A stretch of 40,899 nt of DNA from NCBI GenBank assembly GCA_016935735.1, contig JAFGQK010000115.1, positions 1 to 40,899 of the forward strand, read 5' to 3'. Position numbers and translations under genes: made by a program. Within the stretch, counting starts at the first letter, position 1. Each line of letters opens with the position of its first letter. The notes under the pieces are model-generated. The model saw only the letters and a list, made by a program, of their open reading frames with translations. It did not search any database and was not told where the DNA came from. The stretch is from Spirochaetales bacterium (GTDB lineage Bacteria; Spirochaetota; Spirochaetia; SZUA-6; JAFGRV01). Shown here piece by piece: positions 8,227-16,795 of this stretch.

Positions 8227-8255
8227 TTGACACTCCCCTTTCCATATGGTAATTT
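8227..8255 (+). promoter_or_regulatory. Promoter of the rpsF-ssb-rpsR-rplI-dnaB operon
   Basis: A perfect TTGACA (8227-8232), a 17-base spacer and TAATTT (8250-8255). It leaves a leader of about 85 bases before rpsF. The leader ends with GACCGTAAGGAGG; a CCG motif next to the ribosome site is reminiscent of S6:S18 autoregulatory leaders, but I could not fold it convincingly. Confidence 0.6.
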
Positions 8256-8348
8256 CACACTGCCTCTTTATCCCTCGGTAAACATGGCGGATATATATAT
8301 TCTCCTGTTTGGAAGGGATCGATAAATCATGACCGTAAGGAGGACTAT

Positions 8349-8633
8349 ATGAGAAATTATGAGGCTATATTTATCTTCCGCCCGGAAGAAGAACATGTGA
8401 CACAGGGTAATACAGCAGTAAAGAATGAGTTTCAGAATGCAGGTATTACCATTCTCCAGCAGGATGATATGGGACAAAAGGATCTTGCTTATGACATTAA
8501 AAGAAACTCAAAAGGACATTACTTCTGCTATAAAATCCAATCTGAAGCAGGTAGTCTTAAAACCATTGAAAAAAATCTTAAATTAAAGCAGGAAATCCTG
8601 AAATTTATCTTTTTCAGGGATGAAAAGCAATAA
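8349..8633 (+). CDS. rpsF: 30S ribosomal protein S6
   Basis: 94 residues. The N-terminus MRNYEAIFIFRPEEE is the standard first strand of S6, and the YDIKRNSKGHYFCYKI strand and a C-terminal FIFFRDE follow in place. S6 binds 16S rRNA in the platform as a heterodimer with S18, encoded two genes downstream. Strong ribosome site (TAAGGAGG). It is the first gene of the conserved rpsF-ssb-rpsR-rplI-dnaB operon. Confidence 0.97.
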   Translation: MRNYEAIFIFRPEEEHVTQGNTAVKNEFQNAGITILQQDDMGQKDLAYDIKRNSKGHYFCYKIQSEAGSLKTIEKNLKLKQEILKFIFFRDEKQ

Positions 8634-8646
8634 AAAGGAGGGAAAA

Positions 8647-9078
8647 ATGGCAACAGATATAAATTGTGTAGTTCTTGTTGGAAGGCTTACACAGGATGCA
8701 GAAGTGAAATATACAAACAGCGGTATTCCTGTAGGGAAGGTAAGACTTGCAGTGAATACAAAAAGAAAAAAGGATGGTCAGTGGACAGAGGAAGGAAACT
8801 TTTTTGATATTGTTATCTGGGGTAAATTTGCAGAAGCGTTGCAGCCCTATCTCTTGAAGGGGAAGGCAATAGGCGTTCAAGGTGAACTCCGCCAGAACAG
8901 ATGGGAACAGGACGGCCAGCCGAGAAGCAAAGTAGAGATTGTGGCAAATAATGTCCAGCTTCTAAGCGGAAAATCCGGTACCCAGGGTTCAGGCAACCAG
9001 ACTACACAGGCTTATACTCCTCAGCAGGGAGGAGAAGTAATTTCCCCGGATAATTTTGAAGATGATATACCATTTTAG
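8647..9078 (+). CDS. ssb: Single-stranded DNA-binding protein
   Basis: 143 residues from the ATG at 8647, chosen because AAAGGAGGG lies just before it. The OB fold is clear (NCVVLVGRLTQDAEVKYTNSGIPVGKVRLAVN, FFDIVIWGKFAE, GKAIGVQGELRQNRW). A Gln/Gly-rich linker follows and the conserved acidic tip DDIPF, the protein-interaction tail that recruits replication and repair proteins. Second gene of the operon, 13 bases after rpsF. Confidence 0.97.
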   Translation: MATDINCVVLVGRLTQDAEVKYTNSGIPVGKVRLAVNTKRKKDGQWTEEGNFFDIVIWGKFAEALQPYLLKGKAIGVQGELRQNRWEQDGQPRSKVEIVANNVQLLSGKSGTQGSGNQTTQAYTPQQGGEVISPDNFEDDIPF

Positions 9079-9102
9079 TAATATAATAAGGAGATAGATT
9101 AT

Positions 9103-9465
9103 ATGTCAGATAGTAATAATGTGGAAAAAAAACCCAACCGGATAAAATCGAATAAGGATAAGGAATCATTCGGAGGTAAAAAGACCTACAGAGATAGGGA
9201 CCGGGACAGGGATAGAGATGGCGATCATATGCAGTCAAAACGGCAGAGAATTTTTTTTAAACGGAAAATATGCAGATTCTGCAATGGGAGTGTAAAAATA
9301 AATTATAAGGATGCTGATATTCTTCGGAGGTTCACCACCGAACGCGGTAAAATTATTCCCAGAAGAATTACAGGGACCTGTGCAAAACATCAACGACGGC
9401 TGGCAAAAGCGATAAAAAGAGCCCGGATTTTGGCCCTTTTACCTTTTGTTGAAAAATTCAGATAA
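9103..9465 (+). CDS. rpsR: 30S ribosomal protein S18 with long charged N-terminal extension
   Basis: 120 residues against about 75-90 usual. The S18 core starts near residue 48 ([67 protein letters not shown]). The N-terminal extension is very charged and includes an RD dipeptide run ([12 protein letters not shown]). Ribosome site AAGGAGA fixes the ATG at 9103, so the extension is translated. S18 pairs with S6 on the 30S platform. Confidence 0.96.
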   Translation: MSDSNNVEKKPNRIKSNKDKESFGGKKTYRDRDRDRDRDGDHMQSKRQRIFFKRKICRFCNGSVKINYKDADILRRFTTERGKIIPRRITGTCAKHQRRLAKAIKRARILALLPFVEKFR

Positions 9466-9477
9466 GAGGTAGTAAAG

Positions 9478-9945
9478 ATGAAAGTTATATTAAATCAGGA
9501 TATTCCGAACCTTGGTGAAGAGGGAGATATTAAGAGTGTTGCAGATGGGTATGCAAGGAATTACCTGCTGCCCAAAAAACTTGTTATGCCATTTTCCAGA
9601 CTGAATTTGAAAATTCTGGAAAAACAGAAAATAATAATCGAAAACCGGAAAGAAGAAAAACGGAAAAGTGCCCTGAATATGAAAGACCAGCTTGAATCTG
9701 AACAGCTCGAATTCATTATGCCTGCTGGAGCAGGAGGAAAGCTCTTTGGCTCGGTAAATGCAGCCATAATCGCAGAAGCCCTGGAAAAGAAAGGTTATAA
9801 TATCGAGAAAAAAAGGATTGAGATCCCGGATCACAGTATTAGAATGATCGGGGAACATGAAATTAAAATAAAACTTTATGAACAAAAGGAAGCAAAACTA
9901 AAAATCGTTGTGCAGCGGCAGGAAGAAAAATCAAAAGAAACTTGA
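9478..9945 (+). CDS. rplI: 50S ribosomal protein L9
   Basis: 155 residues. The N-terminal domain MKVILNQDIPNLGEEGDIKSVADGYARNYLLPKKLV is diagnostic for L9, followed by the long connecting helix (about 40-75) and the C-terminal domain (GGKLFGSVNAAIIAEAL, IPDHSIRMIGEHEIKIKL). L9 binds 23S rRNA at the base of the L1 stalk. Spaced 12 bases after rpsR with ribosome site AGAGGT. Confidence 0.97.
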   Translation: MKVILNQDIPNLGEEGDIKSVADGYARNYLLPKKLVMPFSRLNLKILEKQKIIIENRKEEKRKSALNMKDQLESEQLEFIMPAGAGGKLFGSVNAAIIAEALEKKGYNIEKKRIEIPDHSIRMIGEHEIKIKLYEQKEAKLKIVVQRQEEKSKET

Positions 9946-9959
9946 TTTTTTAAGGTGAA

Positions 9960-11303
9960 ATGGCAGTGGCGAGTCTTAAAGACAGGATACCCCCCCATAA
10001 TGATGAAGCAGAAGCAGCTACGCTGGGAGCACTTTTGCTGGATGGAGAAGCCGTTACAAAGATCATACCGATCTTAAGACCGGATGACTTTTATAAAACA
10101 GGGCATCAGAAGATTTGCCGGGCAATTATTGATCTTGATGCCAGAAGTGAGGCGATCGATCTTATTACCCTTACAGAAGAGCTGAAAAAAAAGGGGGAAC
10201 TGGATGTATGCGGAGGTGCATCTTATATATCCCGTCTTACATCAACAGTGCCCACCAGTGCAAATATTGAATACTATGCAAAAATCGTCCAGGAAAACAG
10301 CCTGCGAAGGTCGATGATAAAGATTGCCTCTGAAATGATTTCCCATAATTACGATGATTCCCTGGAAGTCCGCGAAATTATTGAAGAAGCAGAAAAAAAG
10401 ATATTCGAACTTACTGACAAACAATTCTCCGGGTCTTATTTATGTGCCAAGGATATTATCAACCCGACAATAGATGCAATTGAAAAGCATTACAAGAATA
10501 AAGGGAATTACACGGGCATTCCTTCGGGGTTCAGGGAACTGGATGAGCTTACAAGTGGTTTCCAGGACTCGGAGTTTATTATTATTGGAGCACGCCCTTC
10601 CGTGGGGAAAACAGCACTCGCACTTACCATGGCAGGGAATATGGCGATTAAAAGCAAAATTCCTGTAGGCTTTTTTACCCTGGAAATGTCAAATATGGCA
10701 CTGATGCAGCGTATGTTAAGCAGCGAGGCCAGGCTTGATACGAAAAAAATCCGTTCCGGATTATTAAAACGGGCTGATTTTAACAATCTTATGAATGCAG
10801 CCAGTAAAATATACGAAGCCCCGCTTTTTATTGAAGATACTCCCAATCTCCGGCTCCTGGATCTCCGGGCCCTGGCCCGGAGAATGGTTGCCATAGAAAA
10901 GGTGCAGATTATTTTTATCGATTATATCACCCTTATTACATCCGAGACAAAAGATCTGCCCCGGCATGAACAGATTGCCGAAATTTCGAGATCGCTGAAA
11001 GCCCTTGCCCGGGAATTGAATATACCGGTTGTTGTACTTTCCCAGGTGAGAAGAGAAACAGAAGGAAAAGTACCGACTCTTGCAGATATCCGTGAGTCCG
11101 GTTCCATCGAGCAGGATGCAGATGTTGTCATTTTCATTCACCGGGAAAAGAAAGCCAGCGGGCAGCCGGATGAGCAGCCCAAAGGGGAAGAAACAGAAAT
11201 AATTATAGCAAAACAGAGAAATGGACCTATCGGATCTCTGAGACTTACATTTTTAAAGGAATACACCAAGTTCGAAAACCGTTCATCAGAGGATATGCCC
11301 TGA
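9960..11303 (+). CDS. dnaB: Replicative DNA helicase DnaB
   Basis: 447 residues, the usual length. The N-terminal domain starts RIPPHNDEAEAATLGALLLD; the RecA-like helicase domain has Walker A GARPSVGKTALAL, Walker B IIFIDYITLI, the VVVLSQVRRETE and DIRESGSIEQDADVVIFIHRE motifs, and the C-terminal IIAKQRNGPIGSLRLTF. It forms the hexameric replicative helicase. Last gene of the operon, followed 8 bases later by a strong terminator hairpin. Confidence 0.97.
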   Translation: MAVASLKDRIPPHNDEAEAATLGALLLDGEAVTKIIPILRPDDFYKTGHQKICRAIIDLDARSEAIDLITLTEELKKKGELDVCGGASYISRLTSTVPTSANIEYYAKIVQENSLRRSMIKIASEMISHNYDDSLEVREIIEEAEKKIFELTDKQFSGSYLCAKDIINPTIDAIEKHYKNKGNYTGIPSGFRELDELTSGFQDSEFIIIGARPSVGKTALALTMAGNMAIKSKIPVGFFTLEMSNMALMQRMLSSEARLDTKKIRSGLLKRADFNNLMNAASKIYEAPLFIEDTPNLRLLDLRALARRMVAIEKVQIIFIDYITLITSETKDLPRHEQIAEISRSLKALARELNIPVVVLSQVRRETEGKVPTLADIRESGSIEQDADVVIFIHREKKASGQPDEQPKGEETEIIIAKQRNGPIGSLRLTFLKEYTKFENRSSEDMP

Positions 11304-11310
11304 CAGGTGG

Positions 11311-11351
11311 CTGTCTAAAAAGCCGGAGTGAAGTGGAGGTTTTTTAGACAG
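11311..11351 (+). terminator. Terminator hairpin after dnaB
   Basis: Perfect 11-bp inverted repeat CTGTCTAAAAA (11311-11321) and TTTTTAGACAG (11341-11351), 19-base loop, followed by TCCCTTTAATTGTTGTTTTTG. It starts 8 bases after the dnaB stop. Confidence 0.7.
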
Positions 11352-11429
11352 TCCCTTTAATTGTTGTTTTTGATAAGGTGGTATTCAGCAGGAAAGTTTT
11401 GTGGATGCGAAAGGCATTTTTGTTTTTTA

Positions 11430-11583
11430 GGTTGAGGTTCTTGCAAAAATACTATATTTACTGCAAGACCCAACCTTGACAACAGTGGAGTATTTTTATT
11501 TCCTTTTAGTGTAATAAAATAAAAATATTCCGAAGCCTCTTGCAAAAATTCCTTAAATACTATTGAATTTTTGTAAGAGGTTT
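11430..11583. repeat. Three consecutive long hairpins between dnaB and the ComFB-like gene
   Basis: Hairpin 1 (11430-11475) pairs GGTTGAGGTTCTTGCA with TGCAAGACCCAACC with two bulges. Hairpin 2 (11487-11531) pairs GGAGTATTTTTATTT with AAATAAAAATATTCC, 14 of 15 positions. Hairpin 3 (11533-11583) pairs CCTCTTGCAAAAATTC (11536-11551) with GAATTTTTGTAAGAGG (11565-11580), 15 of 16 plus extra pairs outside. Hairpins 1 and 3 share the arm CTTGCAAAAAT and the text ATACTAT. The ATG of the next gene is at 11615, so hairpin 3 may lie in its leader. Confidence 0.8.
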
Positions 11584-11614
11584 AGTTTACTTAATTATCA
11601 ATAGAGGTGAGTTT

Positions 11615-11905
11615 ATGGGAATAAGAGATGATTATGATTTTGAAAATCTTGAGAATGCTGCTGAAAAGCTGGTATTTGATGAGCTTGAAAAACAGCTAAA
11701 AGAAAATCCTCCTGCCTGTACATGCCAGGAGTGTATTCTCGATATAGCTGCTTTAGCCTTGAATCATGTAAAACCTTACTACAGGGTTTCTCTTCTGGGA
11801 AAGCTTTATGCCAATTCAGCACATATGACCACATATGGTGAAGAGGTGAAAAAAGCTGTCCAGGATGCAATCGGAAAAATCAGCGGCAATCCCTCGCATG
11901 ATTAA
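11615..11905 (+). CDS. ComFB family protein
   Basis: 96 residues resembling ComFB-type late competence proteins: an N-terminal YDFENLENAAEKLVFDELEKQL helix, a CTCQECILDIAALALNHVKPYYRVS block with a C-x-C-x2-C cluster that could bind zinc, and a C-terminal helix. ComFB-domain proteins in other bacteria have been linked to competence operons, motility and nucleotide signalling. Ribosome site GAGGTG. No other competence gene is nearby; the next gene is pta. Confidence 0.8.
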   Translation: MGIRDDYDFENLENAAEKLVFDELEKQLKENPPACTCQECILDIAALALNHVKPYYRVSLLGKLYANSAHMTTYGEEVKKAVQDAIGKISGNPSHD

Positions 11906-11941
11906 GCCGAAATTTTACACTTTATTTCCCGGAGTACCTAT

Positions 11942-12928
11942 ATGAATTTTATAAAACGAATTAAAGAGAAAGCCCGGTCACTATCCAGGAAACTTATATT
12001 GCCCGAAGGAACCGACCCCCGGATACTGAAAGCCGCACAGATACTGGTAGATGAAAAGCTGGTGAGTTCCCTCTTTCTTATCGGCAACAGCACTGCCATT
12101 AATACCCTGGCAAAAAATGAGCATATCTCCCTTGACAATATCCTGATAGAAGAACCAGGGAATAACATATTCTTTGATGAATATGTTGATGAATACTATA
12201 ACCTGCGTAAACATAAGGGTGAAACCATTGAAAAAACCAGGGAAATCATGTTACACCCTGTATACTGGGCAGCGATGATGGTCCGGAAAGGAAGAGCCGA
12301 TGCCCTGGTTGCAGGAGCAATCACATCGACAGCTGATGTACTCCGTGCTTCGTTGAAAATAATAAAAACATCACCTGGTACAAAGGTGGCTTCATCATGT
12401 TTTGTTATGAGTCATCTGGACCCAATCTGGGGTTATAATGGTGAACTTATTTTTTCGGATTGTGCGATTATCCCGCAACCGGATGCAGAACAGCTTTCAG
12501 AAATCGCTCTGGCTGCGGCAGAGTCATGCAGAAAATACCTTGATACAGAACCTATCGTTGCCCTTCTTTCCTATTCCACAAAAGGAAGTGCACATCACCC
12601 GCTTGTCGATAAAGTTCGTGAGGCACTATCAATAACTAAACAGAAAGCCCCGGATCTTAAAGTGGACGGGGAAATCCAGGCAGATGCAGCACTTGTTCCC
12701 GATGTTGCCGCATTGAAAGCCCCGGGTTCACCTGTAGGGGGAAAAGCAAATGTTCTCATCTTTCCCGATCTGGCAGCAGGAAACATTGGGTACAAGCTGG
12801 TCCAACGCATGGCCGGGATCGAGGCATATGGCCCGCTTCTCCAGGGATTTACCCACCCTGTAAGTGACCTTTCACGCGGATGTTCTGTGGAAAGCATTGT
12901 TATTACCTCTGTCCTTACGATGCTTTAG
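11942..12928 (+). CDS. pta: Phosphate acetyltransferase
   Basis: 328 residues, the size of the short single-domain Pta. Key blocks are [128 protein letters not shown]. It interconverts acetyl-CoA and acetyl phosphate in fermentative acetate production. Ribosome site GGAG. Acetate kinase is not in the window. Confidence 0.96.
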   Translation: MNFIKRIKEKARSLSRKLILPEGTDPRILKAAQILVDEKLVSSLFLIGNSTAINTLAKNEHISLDNILIEEPGNNIFFDEYVDEYYNLRKHKGETIEKTREIMLHPVYWAAMMVRKGRADALVAGAITSTADVLRASLKIIKTSPGTKVASSCFVMSHLDPIWGYNGELIFSDCAIIPQPDAEQLSEIALAAAESCRKYLDTEPIVALLSYSTKGSAHHPLVDKVREALSITKQKAPDLKVDGEIQADAALVPDVAALKAPGSPVGGKANVLIFPDLAAGNIGYKLVQRMAGIEAYGPLLQGFTHPVSDLSRGCSVESIVITSVLTML

Positions 12929-12978
12929 TGAAAAAAATTATGAATTACGATAATGATAAATGGAATTCACTGTCTGAC

Positions 12979-13007
12979 TTGACCCAAATTATGAATCCAT
13001 ATATATA
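12979..13007 (+). promoter_or_regulatory. Promoter abutting the DUF1624 gene
   Basis: TTGACC (12979-12984), a 17-base spacer, TATATA (13002-13007). The -10 box ends 6 bases before the ATG at 13014 and there is no Shine-Dalgarno sequence, so a leaderless transcript is likely. Confidence 0.5.
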
Positions 13008-13013
13008 CATTAT

Positions 13014-13754
13014 ATGAAGCGTTATTGGGAAATCGATGTATTACGCGGGTCGGCAATTATTGCCATGATCATCTTTCATACAGTATACATTCTTTCTTTC
13101 CTGGGATTCGTTGATTTCGACTTACATTCCGGGTTCTGGTGGGTTTTTCCCCGGTGCATAGCAGGGACATTCCTGCTTGTTGTTGGCATATCATTAACAT
13201 TAAGCTATAACAGGATAAAACAGACGCAAAGCAAGATAAAAATCATTCAAAAATACCTTTTACGGGGATTAATCCTGCTCTTCCTGGGTCTCATTATCAC
13301 TTTAGGAAGTTTTATCATGCTGGATAGAGAAAGGTGCGTGCTGTTCGGCATTCTCCACCTTATCGGACTATCCATCATACTGGCGATTCCATTAATTCCA
13401 CTCAAATGGATAAATCTTGTTGCCGGATTCCTTGTTCTTGTTGCCGGATTTATTCTTGGGATGTACAGGTTTGAGTTCTTCTGGCTTCTCTGGCTCGGAT
13501 TCCGTCCGGCCAATTATTATCCTGTTGATTATTTACCACTTCTCCCCTGGTTCAGCTTTGTGCTTTTCGGTATATTTATCGGGAATTTTGTCTATAAAGA
13601 AAATAAACGGGTTTTCCCCCTTCCCGGTATTGATAATTTTTTTCTTATAAAGGGATTATGTATTTTGGGGAGATACTCACTTTATATTTACCTTGCCCAT
13701 ATACCTGTTATTTATGGAATTCTTCTTGGTATAAAATTCCTGTACGAAATATAA
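13014..13754 (+). CDS. DUF1624 (HGSNAT catalytic domain-like) membrane acyltransferase
   Basis: 246 residues with about seven transmembrane helices. The N-terminus YWEIDVLRGSAIIAMIIFHTVY is the hallmark of the DUF1624/HGSNAT_cat group, whose eukaryotic member acetylates heparan glucosamine; a conserved His in the first helix (IIFHT) is present. LLRGLILLFLGLIITLGS, FGILHLIGLSIILAIP and LGRYSLYIYLAHIPVIYGIL also fit. It probably moves acyl groups onto cell-envelope glycans, but the substrate is unknown. Ends 83 bases before alaS. Confidence 0.8.
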   Translation: MKRYWEIDVLRGSAIIAMIIFHTVYILSFLGFVDFDLHSGFWWVFPRCIAGTFLLVVGISLTLSYNRIKQTQSKIKIIQKYLLRGLILLFLGLIITLGSFIMLDRERCVLFGILHLIGLSIILAIPLIPLKWINLVAGFLVLVAGFILGMYRFEFFWLLWLGFRPANYYPVDYLPLLPWFSFVLFGIFIGNFVYKENKRVFPLPGIDNFFLIKGLCILGRYSLYIYLAHIPVIYGILLGIKFLYEI

Positions 13755-13801
13755 CATTGCAGCCTTATCTACCTGAAACTGCCAGGACAGGTCTCCTACT
13801 C

Positions 13802-13830
13802 TTGACAATCTCTTACCCTCTTACTACTAT
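13802..13830 (+). promoter_or_regulatory. Promoter abutting alaS
   Basis: A perfect TTGACA (13802-13807), a 17-base spacer, TACTAT (13825-13830). The -10 box ends 7 bases before the ATG at 13838. The bases in front of the ATG (ATATCAC) hold no Shine-Dalgarno sequence, so initiation is probably leaderless. Confidence 0.6.
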
Positions 13831-13837
13831 ATATCAC

Positions 13838-15640
13838 ATGAAAGCGAATGAATTACGACAAATGTATATTGATTTTTTTGTCTCAAATGCACATACACAT
13901 ATTTCCGGCAAATCCCTGATCCCGGAAAATGATCCTACGGTACTCTTTACCACGGCGGGAATGCACCCGCTGGTCCCTTATATCCTGGGTGAACACCATC
14001 CGGGGGGGAAACGGCTCGTGAATTACCAGAAATGTATCAGGACAGCAGATATCGATGAAGTAGGGGATCCTTCACACTGTACATTTTTTGAAATGCTCGG
14101 TAACTGGTCACTGGGCGATTATTTTAAGGAAGAGGCGATCCGGATGAGTTATGAGTTTCTTACCTCGAAAAAGTGGCTCGGATTTGACAGGAATACCCTC
14201 TCTGTTACCGTTTTTAAAGGGGATGAACTTGTACCCCCGGACGAAGAATCTGCTTCCATCTGGAGGGCTCTTGGTATTCCGGACCAAAGGATATACTTCC
14301 TGCCCCGTGAAGACAACTGGTGGGGACCTGCCGGAAAGACCGGCCCCTGCGGCCCGGATACGGAAATGTTTATCGACCTGGGGAAAGAACCATGCTCCCC
14401 GGGGTGCAGGCCCGGCTGTTATTGCGGCAAATACTTCGAGGTCTGGAACGATGTATTCATGCAGTATATGAAAAAAGATGATGGGTCATTTGAACCCCTT
14501 AAAAACAAAACCGTGGATACCGGTATGGGGCTTGAGCGGACTATTACCATGCTCCAGGGAAAACCGGGCGTCTATGATACAGAACTTTTTCTGCCAATCA
14601 TCGAAATTATAGAAGAATTAAGCGGACATCATTATGGTGAAAACCCTGAAACAGACAGATCATTACGGATCATATCTGACCATATAAAAGCATCGTGCTT
14701 CATTCTGGGCGATGAATATGGTATCAAACCATCGAACCTTGGACAGGGATATATCCTCCGCAGGCTTATCCGCCGGTCAATCCGTCATTTAAGGAAATTA
14801 ACACCGGAAGGAGGCTTTCTTGATGACATTGCAGATACAGTCATCGGGATGTATGGGGATATTTACCCGGAATTGAAAACCAACAGGGAAACAATTGCCA
14901 GTGAATTGAATAAAGAGGAAGAACGGTTCTCTGCGACATTAAAAAAGGGTGAACACGAGTTTGAAAAACTCCTTCCAAACCTGATGAAAAATCCGAGAAA
15001 AATCATCCCGGGAAGAGTTGCATTCAGACTCTATGACACCTATGGATTCCCCCTGGAAATTACCGAAGAACTCGCACAGGAACACGGTCTGTCTGTCGAT
15101 AAAAAGGGTTTTGAGGAAGCCTTTCAGAAACATCAGGAGCTTTCAAAATCAGGTGCCGACAAATCATTTAAAGGCGGGCTGGCGGACCATTCGGATATGG
15201 TAAAAAGACTCCACACGGCAACACATCTTCTTCACAAGGCATTACGGCTTGTTCTTGGAGACCATATTGCCCAGATGGGGAGTAATATTACCGCAGAAAG
15301 ACTCAGGTTCGATTTCTCGCACCCGGGAAAAATGAGCCCGGGACAGATTGCAGAAGTGGAAAAGATCGTGAATGAACAGATTGAAAAAGAACTTCCTGTA
15401 AGCTATGAAATCATGTCCCTGGAAGATGCGAAAAATGACGGTGCAATCGCACTTTTCGGCGATAAATATGAAGAAAAAGTAAAAGTCTATTCAATCAAAG
15501 GCTTTTCAAAAGAGGTATGCGGCGGACCGCATGTAGAGAATACCGGCGAACTGGGCAGTTTCCGTATAACAAAGGAGCAGTCATCTTCTGCCGGTGTAAG
15601 AAGGATACGGGCAATTTTACTCGATAAGCAGGAGAATTAG
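13838..15640 (+). CDS. alaS: Alanyl-tRNA synthetase, short form without C-Ala domain
   Basis: 600 residues from the ATG at 13838 (MKANELRQMYIDFF); the 60 residues upstream in frame overlap the previous gene and are not AlaS-like. The class II catalytic core is clear (PTVLFTTAGMHPLVPYILG, RTADIDEVGDPSHCTFFEMLGNWSLGDYF, WNDVFMQY, TVDTGMGLERT). The editing domain has HTATH (His459, His463) and CGGPH (Cys561, His565), the four zinc ligands used to hydrolyse mischarged Ser-tRNA(Ala). It ends right after AGVRRIRAIL, so the oligomerisation/C-Ala region of the typical about 875-residue enzyme is absent. A natural short form is known in spirochaetes, so this is not a truncation. Confidence 0.96.
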   Translation: MKANELRQMYIDFFVSNAHTHISGKSLIPENDPTVLFTTAGMHPLVPYILGEHHPGGKRLVNYQKCIRTADIDEVGDPSHCTFFEMLGNWSLGDYFKEEAIRMSYEFLTSKKWLGFDRNTLSVTVFKGDELVPPDEESASIWRALGIPDQRIYFLPREDNWWGPAGKTGPCGPDTEMFIDLGKEPCSPGCRPGCYCGKYFEVWNDVFMQYMKKDDGSFEPLKNKTVDTGMGLERTITMLQGKPGVYDTELFLPIIEIIEELSGHHYGENPETDRSLRIISDHIKASCFILGDEYGIKPSNLGQGYILRRLIRRSIRHLRKLTPEGGFLDDIADTVIGMYGDIYPELKTNRETIASELNKEEERFSATLKKGEHEFEKLLPNLMKNPRKIIPGRVAFRLYDTYGFPLEITEELAQEHGLSVDKKGFEEAFQKHQELSKSGADKSFKGGLADHSDMVKRLHTATHLLHKALRLVLGDHIAQMGSNITAERLRFDFSHPGKMSPGQIAEVEKIVNEQIEKELPVSYEIMSLEDAKNDGAIALFGDKYEEKVKVYSIKGFSKEVCGGPHVENTGELGSFRITKEQSSSAGVRRIRAILLDKQEN

Positions 15641-15653
15641 TTCTTTCAATTCC

Positions 15654-16652
15654 TTATTCTGCTTTTTTAACGGTAATCTCTACTCTTCTATTCAATGTCA
15701 TTTTTTCCCCGGAAGGATTTTTAATTGCCTCCATAATTGCCCCATATCCCCGGGTTTCCACTATCAGATGTACTTTTCCGGTCTTGCTTTTAAGCAACCT
15801 TTCGACATTCTTTGCCCTCCTGATGCTTAACTCCATCTCGTTTCCGGGTTGGCCGGTGTTTGCAGTATGCCCCTCTATTGACAGTTCAACACGGGTATAG
15901 TTATCAAGATACAATACAAGTTCTTCGATTTTTCTCTCTTCGCCTTTTATAAACACATCAAGATCACTTTGAAAATAGACCGGTGTACGGTTTTTCAGAA
16001 AGTTTTTAAGTGAATCAATAGTAAAGTTCTCTTTCCCTTCCTGGATATTCTCTTGAATACCTTCGGAACTATCTTCTTTAAAAGAAGTATCTGTTTTTTC
16101 TGACCGGGCATTTTGAGATAAACAGGTGCCAACGCTTATTATACCGATAATAAGGAGTATTACAAGGATAATGACCAGGATCAGGATAAACGTTTTCTTT
16201 GATTTCCTGTTTCCACCGGCTTTCCCGCCCCTTTTATACGCTTTTACCCCGGGTAGTTTTGCCATGGATTTCTGGTTTTTAAAAGTAGTGAGATCCTGTA
16301 TCTGAATTTTCTGTTTTCTTTCTTTCCGGATTTTCGTTTTCTTTTTTTCTGCTTTATGTATATACGGATCGTCTATCGTCAGATCATCTGTCTCGACATC
16401 AGGGATCATGTTTTTTCTCCCGGCAGATTTCTTCTGTTCACTATCTTCAAGAAGTTTTAGAATATCGTGTTCTTCCACATATTTATAAAAAAGCTCTCTT
16501 GTATGGGGTGTGCAGGATTTATCTGCCCTGAAATCTTTGAGTGTATCCCTCAGAATCTCCCGGTTTTTTCTACTCTGCTTTTTTTCCCATTTTTTTAGTA
16601 AATAATTCAATTCATGGGTCTGTGATGATATAAGATCATGGTCCTCTGGCAT
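15654..16652 (-). CDS. OmpA-family protein with single membrane helix
   Basis: 332 residues from the ATG at 16652, chosen over 16685 because CAGGAGGAG lies 6 bases before it. Residues 1-150 are charged, helical and cytoplasmic in character with basic KKKTKIRKERKQK stretches. One hydrophobic helix (about 155-180, FILILVIILVILLIIGIIS) follows. The C-terminal domain (about 220-332) is OmpA-like: YFQSDLDVFI, ELSIEGHTANTGQPGNEMELSIRRAKNVERLL, TRGYGAI and NRRVEITVKK, the peptidoglycan (diaminopimelate)-binding fold. It may tether the inner membrane to the wall. Convergent with alaS, 13 bases apart. Confidence 0.85.
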   Translation of the reverse strand: MPEDHDLISSQTHELNYLLKKWEKKQSRKNREILRDTLKDFRADKSCTPHTRELFYKYVEEHDILKLLEDSEQKKSAGRKNMIPDVETDDLTIDDPYIHKAEKKKTKIRKERKQKIQIQDLTTFKNQKSMAKLPGVKAYKRGGKAGGNRKSKKTFILILVIILVILLIIGIISVGTCLSQNARSEKTDTSFKEDSSEGIQENIQEGKENFTIDSLKNFLKNRTPVYFQSDLDVFIKGEERKIEELVLYLDNYTRVELSIEGHTANTGQPGNEMELSIRRAKNVERLLKSKTGKVHLIVETRGYGAIMEAIKNPSGEKMTLNRRVEITVKKAE

Positions 16653-16757
16653 AGCGCTCTCCTCCTGATTTTTTATATCATACACCCCGCATCACAGGCA
16701 ACTTACCTGGAGCTATTTGTTATGTATAATAAGATAATGCAAGATTCAAAAAATCTC

Positions 16758-16786
16758 TTGATTTTTTTGCTTTTTTCGCATAAAAA
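16758..16786 (+). promoter_or_regulatory. Possible promoter close to the LysM-PKD-peptidase gene
   Basis: TTGATT (16758-16763), 17-base T-rich spacer, TAAAAA (16781-16786), 9 bases before the ATG at 16796. No Shine-Dalgarno is present. The -10 match is weak, so this is a tentative leaderless candidate. Confidence 0.35.
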
Positions 16787-16795
16787 CAACATAAT

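Noticed and set aside
13658..13837. Longer AlaS N-terminus starting at 13658
   Set aside because: The extra 60 residues overlap the end of the DUF1624 gene and are unlike AlaS; the ATG at 13838 starts the conserved domain.
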